A stretch of 56,596 nucleotides of DNA from Uliginosibacterium gangwonense DSM 18521 (GTDB lineage Bacteria > Pseudomonadota > Gammaproteobacteria > Burkholderiales > Rhodocyclaceae), in NCBI RefSeq assembly GCF_000373965.1, contig NZ_KB892839.1, positions 121,722-178,317 on the forward strand. The letters run 5' to 3'. Made by a program: the position numbers and the translations under genes. Under the pieces are notes generated by a model. It made no database searches. It was not told the origin of the DNA and worked only from the letters and a program-made list of their open reading frames with translations. Within the stretch, counting starts at the first letter, position 1, and every line of letters starts with the position of its first letter. Positions 52,968 through 56,596 of the stretch are shown piece by piece.

Positions 52968-53908
52968 TTGATTGTCCCAAGGGAGTGGGCGATTGACCGT
53001 GAGCGCGAGCTGGCCGACTTGGCCGGTGGCGGCGTGCCTCGCAAGACTTTGCGAGAGGCGTTGACACGTTATTCGGAAGACGAGTCTCCCAAGAAGCGTG
53101 GGCACAAATGGGAGGCCACACGTATAAACGGGTGGATGGGGCGCATCAATTCCAAGACTGGGCTGCCCTCTGAACTGAGCATGTCGTGGCTGGATACCCA
53201 ACTGGCGGACCTGAGCGCGGATGATCTTTCTATTTGGAGAGATTCAAGGCTCAAATCGGTCACGGCGGGATCTGTACTGCGCGAGATGAACCTCTTGGGG
53301 GCGATTCTTGAAACAGCCAGGCGCGAGTGGCGCTGGTTGCTGAAGAACCCTCTGCGTGATGTACGGCGCCCAAGTCAGCCGGAAGCCCGCTCGAGACGGA
53401 TTGCACAGGCAGAGATTGATTCGCTCTGCCTTGGTCTTGGTTGGGATGAAGAGCCGGTGGGTACGCAGACACAAGAGGTCGCCGCCGCCTTTTTGCTGGC
53501 GATTGAAACGGCCATGCGTCAAGGGGAAATGCTCGGGCTGACCTGGGACACTGTTGATTTCGCAAGGCGGGTTGCGCGCCTGCCACGTACCAAAAATGGA
53601 TCAGCTCGCGCTATAAGGTGCCTTTATCATCCCGCGCCATTGAGATCCTCAAGCTGCTTGAGGGCAGGGATGAACAGCGGGTCTTTACCGTATCTTCGGC
53701 AAGCTGCGATGCACTGTTCCGCAAGGGAAAGGCACGGGCGATGATTGAAGGGCTGCACTTTCACGACACGCGCCGTGAAGCCACCAGCCGACTTGCCAAA
53801 AAGGTGGATGTGCTGACCTTGGCCCGGATTACCGGGCACAAGGACATAAGAATGTTGATGGTGTATTACCAGACTGACATGAGTGAGGTTGCTGGCCAGA
53901 TAGGGTAA
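52968..53908 (+). pseudogene. Tyrosine-type phage integrase, truncated and frameshifted
   Basis: The frame beginning at 52968 starts inside the N-terminal domain (REWAIDRERELADLAGGG; the usual 40 or so residues before this are missing). It runs through the core-binding domain and the first catalytic Arg (AIETAMRQGEMLGLTWD), then breaks at about 53607-53618. The remaining catalytic domain continues in another frame to 53908 with HDTRREATSRL, TGHKDIRMLMVYY and the nucleophile Tyr. Two lesions mean it should be inactive. It sits 143 bases behind tRNA-Leu in the usual integrase position. Confidence 0.88.
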
Positions 53909-54196
53909 TCACGAGCGAGAAGCACGCTTCCCATTCTGATTTTCTGCCCAATCCATAATCTCGGCAGCCTTCCAGCGAAGTGGCCCTGCCGGGATCTTGA
54001 TGGCGCTTGGAAATTTCGGCTGTGCAATGATGCGCTCGACCGTTGAGCTACTCACATCAAAATACACGCCGATGGATTTCTTATCCCACAGCCTCCGATC
54101 TGGCGGAATGCTGGTAACAGCAGTCACAGCCTCCACCAGCTTAATGCCGATACCGTCCAAAATATCTTTGCTAACCGTGTTGGTTTCAGTACTCAT
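53909..54196 (-). CDS. AlpA/excisionase-like DNA-binding protein
   Basis: A protein of 95 residues with a helix-turn-helix of the AlpA/MerR-like type (LWDKKSIGVYFDVSSSTVERI, then PKFPSAIKIPAGPLRWKAAE and IMDWAENQ). Phages and genomic islands use such proteins to control integrase genes and excision. ATG 54196 has GAGG 6 bases upstream. An open frame continues 80 codons further upstream and contains a hydrophobic segment; I treat that as outside the gene. The stop abuts the last base of the integrase remnant. Confidence 0.72.
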   Translation of the reverse strand: MSTETNTVSKDILDGIGIKLVEAVTAVTSIPPDRRLWDKKSIGVYFDVSSSTVERIIAQPKFPSAIKIPAGPLRWKAAEIMDWAENQNGKRASRS

Positions 54197-54317
54197 TCTG
54201 CCTCTCCGATAAAAAACTGTATCGCCGATCCATTCAACTACCGATAAAACCATTCCCACCGCGCAGCCGATTAACCCGACTGCCCCAATCAGGGCGTCGA
54301 TATCTCGCGGGGCTGCT

Positions 54318-54707
54318 TTAATCCAGGTACTCACCACCGCCACCGGGGTATAAAAACCCGACGGCCCGGTCGTATTGCTCCCAATCGTCATGGTCTGCCT
54401 TGAAAGTGGCAGGTTCAAAGCGGTCGATTTCATCATTCACCCCTTCGTTTTCAGCCTCCCCAACTCGGGGGGCCGTACAGTTATTGACACGAGTCCAAGC
54501 CGCGACCACCCGGATACGGGTGAGCGGATTCAAGGGCGCATCAATCATGAACGGCAGCAGCGAGCCGAATTCACGCCGGGCCACACAGGAACCCTGGGGC
54601 GTATTGAGAATCTGGCCGATGCACATCTGGATATGCGCCAGCCCCGAGACGGATAGGCCCGTTTCAGGGTGCATGCCGGTGGTGGCCATGACGGTGGAGG
54701 TACTCAC
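54318..54707 (-). pseudogene. P2 gpW-like baseplate protein, C-terminus replaced
   Basis: Codons 1-72 match phage P2 gpW / gp25-family proteins (HPETGLSVSGLAHI; TPQGSCVARREFGSLLPFMI; DAPLNPLTRIRVVAAW). After that the family's second half (the strand that should carry a RWEPR-type motif) is absent and the frame continues with unrelated acidic residues to codon 129. This looks like a deletion that fused the phage tail genes to other DNA. In another frame the joined segment (54197-54436) can encode a membrane-spanning stretch GAVGLIGCAVGMVLSVVEWI. Confidence 0.72.
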
Positions 54708-55408
54708 TGGGGGCCTCCCGTCGTACCCCCGCCCGTACCATGCTCAGGGTGCGTGTGGCCACGCTGGCTGATGTTCCCCGCGATGACATCGCCATCGGTC
54801 ACAAAGTCGCCCCCGGTTTGCTTGACCGGACCTGAGATGACCGTGCCCGCACCCCCACCCGAGCCAGACAACCCCGCCATGTAGGTGAGCAGTCCTATGA
54901 TCTTGGCGAATCCCTTCACCAAGAGATTGCCGCCGATCGTGACATTCCCCGTAAATTCGGTTTCCGGTACATCGACCAAGACTTTCTTGCTGGCAATGAT
55001 GGACAGGGTTTTGATACCGGAGATTTCCAGATGCCCCGCCGCATGGTCGTAACTTACCCGCGCCCCGTCGGGGTACTCGGTGACGTGCGTAGAGGGGGAG
55101 TCATCCGGGGGCGGAATGCCATCGGAATTGAGCGCAGGGATCACCACGCCCAAGGTCGGATCACCGCTTGGGCACAGCACGATGACCTGCTCGCCTTTCG
55201 TGGGCGGGTTCCAGGTGCGGGTCGTTCCACCGCGTAATTCCACCCAGGGCAACCAGGTGGTTTCAAGTGCAGACGCCCCCGCGCCAGATCGCACCCGCAC
55301 GCGGGGCGGCTTGGCGTGCTGCACCGCAAAGACTGAGCCGGTACGGATCAGGTTCTCAAAGCGGCGCAGCAGGTCGGAGAATTCGGCGTTGGGGGTATTG
55401 GCATCCAT
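54704..55408 (-). CDS. Phage baseplate assembly protein V (P2 gpV-like spike)
   Basis: A protein of 234 residues with the P2 gpV layout: an N-terminal helix (SDLLRRFENLIRTGSVFAV), an OB-fold (ETTWLPWVELRGGTTRTWNP; PTKGEQVIVLCPSGDPT) and a triple-stranded beta-helix of short repeats (EFTGNVTIGGNLLVKG; DFVTDGDVIAGNISQRG). It ends with the HTHPEHGTGGGTTGGPQ tip where HxH binds iron. It overlaps the gpW remnant by four bases. The gene itself looks intact. Confidence 0.9.
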   Translation of the reverse strand: MDANTPNAEFSDLLRRFENLIRTGSVFAVQHAKPPRVRVRSGAGASALETTWLPWVELRGGTTRTWNPPTKGEQVIVLCPSGDPTLGVVIPALNSDGIPPPDDSPSTHVTEYPDGARVSYDHAAGHLEISGIKTLSIIASKKVLVDVPETEFTGNVTIGGNLLVKGFAKIIGLLTYMAGLSGSGGGAGTVISGPVKQTGGDFVTDGDVIAGNISQRGHTHPEHGTGGGTTGGPQ

Positions 55409-55494
55409 GCAGATAGGATGCCAAGCACAAGGTCAGGTGTCGCGCGGTGGGTGTTGTAGGGTTGCGTAGAACGACAAAGCTATTCCTTTTGGAA

Positions 55495-56235
55495 TTACGC
55501 CTCGACGCCATTGTTGAGACTGAATTGAAATTTCAATTCCTGAATGGCAAAGTGCACCCGCCTGAAGACTGCATCATGTCCTTTCTTGTAGCTCACGATG
55601 ACCAGAATGCTAAATAGAAACAGCGTGAAAAGAAAAATAGAGCTTAAGAAGTTCTCAGATAGCATTTTTTGAAATTGTTCGGGCGCAAATTTTAGCGTTA
55701 TGTTGATGATTTGATTGACTGCGTATAGATATACGGCCCACGCCGTTGCAATAATCCACTGTAGGGACTTTATTCTTGCGAAGGCTCTTTCGGAAATATC
55801 TGAGATGTTGTCTTCTAGGTGCTTTAACTCATCTTCGCTACTAAATCCCAAAGACTCAATAAATTCTGAAAGAGAAGAAATTTGATTGTCTTTGATAGAG
55901 TCAAATACGAACGTGCTTGGCGGTGCAAAGATCACCAAAATCATTGGAATGATAATGCTAGAAGAAAATATGAATGATTTTGCTTCTTTCGGCACATCTT
56001 GGCCTGACATAACAATAGAGCACAGAGCTAGTGCGACGAAGCAAATAAAAGCCCACTTTGAGACTGGTTTGAATAGCTCGGAGACTCCAATAAATAAAAA
56101 AGGAACAGGATGCAGTATGGTCCGAATTACCATGTCTGGGATTTTTCCAAACGACCGGGCTGCTAGTAGCTGTCGTTCAGTCTCCTTAATGACTTGTTGT
56201 GTGATTGAAAATAGAAGTGGAGTACTTGAAGGCAT
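55495..56235 (-). CDS. Hypothetical membrane protein, AT-rich
   Basis: A protein of 246 residues with four hydrophobic segments (WAFICFVALALCSIVM; SSSIIIPMILVIFAPP; SLQWIIATAWAVYLYAVN; SIFLFTLFLFSILVIV) in two pairs, separated by an acidic helical loop (SLSEFIESLGFSSEDELKHL). I recognise no family. Base composition is clearly more AT-rich than the rest of the window, which suggests recent transfer, perhaps as phage cargo. The C-terminal tail (HDAVFRRVHFAIQELKFQF) is cytoplasmic by charge. Confidence 0.65.
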   Translation of the reverse strand: MPSSTPLLFSITQQVIKETERQLLAARSFGKIPDMVIRTILHPVPFLFIGVSELFKPVSKWAFICFVALALCSIVMSGQDVPKEAKSFIFSSSIIIPMILVIFAPPSTFVFDSIKDNQISSLSEFIESLGFSSEDELKHLEDNISDISERAFARIKSLQWIIATAWAVYLYAVNQIINITLKFAPEQFQKMLSENFLSSIFLFTLFLFSILVIVSYKKGHDAVFRRVHFAIQELKFQFSLNNGVEA

Positions 56236-56324
56236 GGTGAATGTTTAATAATGCTTGTCTTGTGTGGCGTGGGAGGTGCAGATAATTTTAATGTGCGTGT
56301 TTTGAATGTCTTTGAGTGTTTTTG

Positions 56325-56596
56325 TTAGAACCAATTTAAGCCTGATACTTTGCTTTTTAGCACGTTTGCCGCCGAGGTAAATCTCCTAAAATCCCCTCCG
56401 AACATCCCCGCTTTCAACGGTGGCCAGGACTCCTTATGAAAATTGGCGTCGTTGATGATTTTGGTAAGCGGATCGCTTCCTCTGTGATGTAGTTTCCATC
56501 CAAATCGACCTATAGGCCCCCAGCCACTTCCCCTTTTCTCTAAGTTTATGTCGCATGTTGCGATAGCAAATAGAACTTCAAATTCATCGAAGACTG
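56325..56596 (-). CDS. 3' end of an unknown gene (partial)
   Basis: An open frame runs from the right edge to a TAA at 56325-56327 and gives the last 90 or so residues of a protein. Visible blocks are FDEFEVLFAIATCD, SGWGPIGRFGWKLHHRGSD and AGMFGGDFRRFTSAANVL. The mix of Gly, Trp, Phe and basic residues and even codon use look coding. I do not recognise it. It may form a pair with the membrane protein gene downstream. Confidence 0.55.
   Translation of the reverse strand, partial: VFDEFEVLFAIATCDINLEKRGSGWGPIGRFGWKLHHRGSDPLTKIINDANFHKESWPPLKAGMFGGDFRRFTSAANVLKSKVSGLNWF

Overview
The window looks like part of the chromosome of a plant- or host-associated betaproteobacterium. Neisseriales-like is my best guess, but rank below class cannot be fixed by eye. 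The evidence is the gene families (KdsD-KdsC-LptC-LptA, COQ7-type ubiquinone hydroxylase, RppH, ProS, YcaO) and the type III regulatory sites, which are of the HrpB/HrpX kind known from Ralstonia, Xanthomonas and Burkholderia.

Region 1 (1-10.9 kb, minus strand) is an accessory type III secretion island. It holds a giant AvrE/DspE-like effector that runs off the left edge, its chaperone, two small unrecognised proteins, a peptidoglycan-cutting transglycosylase, a second chaperone, a repeat protein of 341 residues, and a 72-residue pilin-like protein whose module reappears at the end of the repeat protein. Four perfect PIP/hrpII boxes (TTCGB-N15-TTCGB, each 30-31 bases before a -10-like element) precede the four transcription units. 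The island ends at a strong terminator directly after lptA, where lptB and rpoN would normally follow.

Region 2 (10.9-24.9 kb) is mostly core: lptA-lptC-kdsC-kdsD, a CPA2 antiporter, a type IV pilin-like protein, an orphan membrane histidine kinase, an RluF-like pseudouridine synthase with a tandemly repeated Arg/Asp-rich N-terminus, a lytic transglycosylase, proS, rppH, coq7 and an OsmC-like protein. A candidate small RNA with CCUCC motifs lies at 25.2 kb.

Region 3 (25.5-36.9 kb) handles carbohydrates and transport. It has two GH94 phosphorylases in tandem (one is clearly cellobiose phosphorylase) behind a perfect LacI-type operator, an aldose-epimerase-like protein, two periplasmic binding proteins, YcaO, and an MFS permease.

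Region 4 (37-48.9 kb) is a complete L-ascorbate utilisation locus: ulaG (minus), ulaC-ulaD-ulaE-ulaF-HPr-EI-ulaR (plus), and ulaA-ulaB (minus) with a sugar phosphatase. It carries its own PTS phosphoryl donors. Perfect FNR boxes (TTGAT-N4-ATCAA) lie upstream of both ulaC and ulaA, which suggests anaerobic induction.

Region 5 (49.4-56.6 kb) has a chemoreceptor, a small Cys-containing protein, a squalene/phytoene-synthase-family enzyme, and tRNA-Leu(UAG). A decayed P2-like prophage follows: a truncated and frameshifted integrase, an AlpA-like regulator, a truncated gpW and an intact gpV. The right end has an AT-rich membrane protein and the 3' end of an unknown gene.
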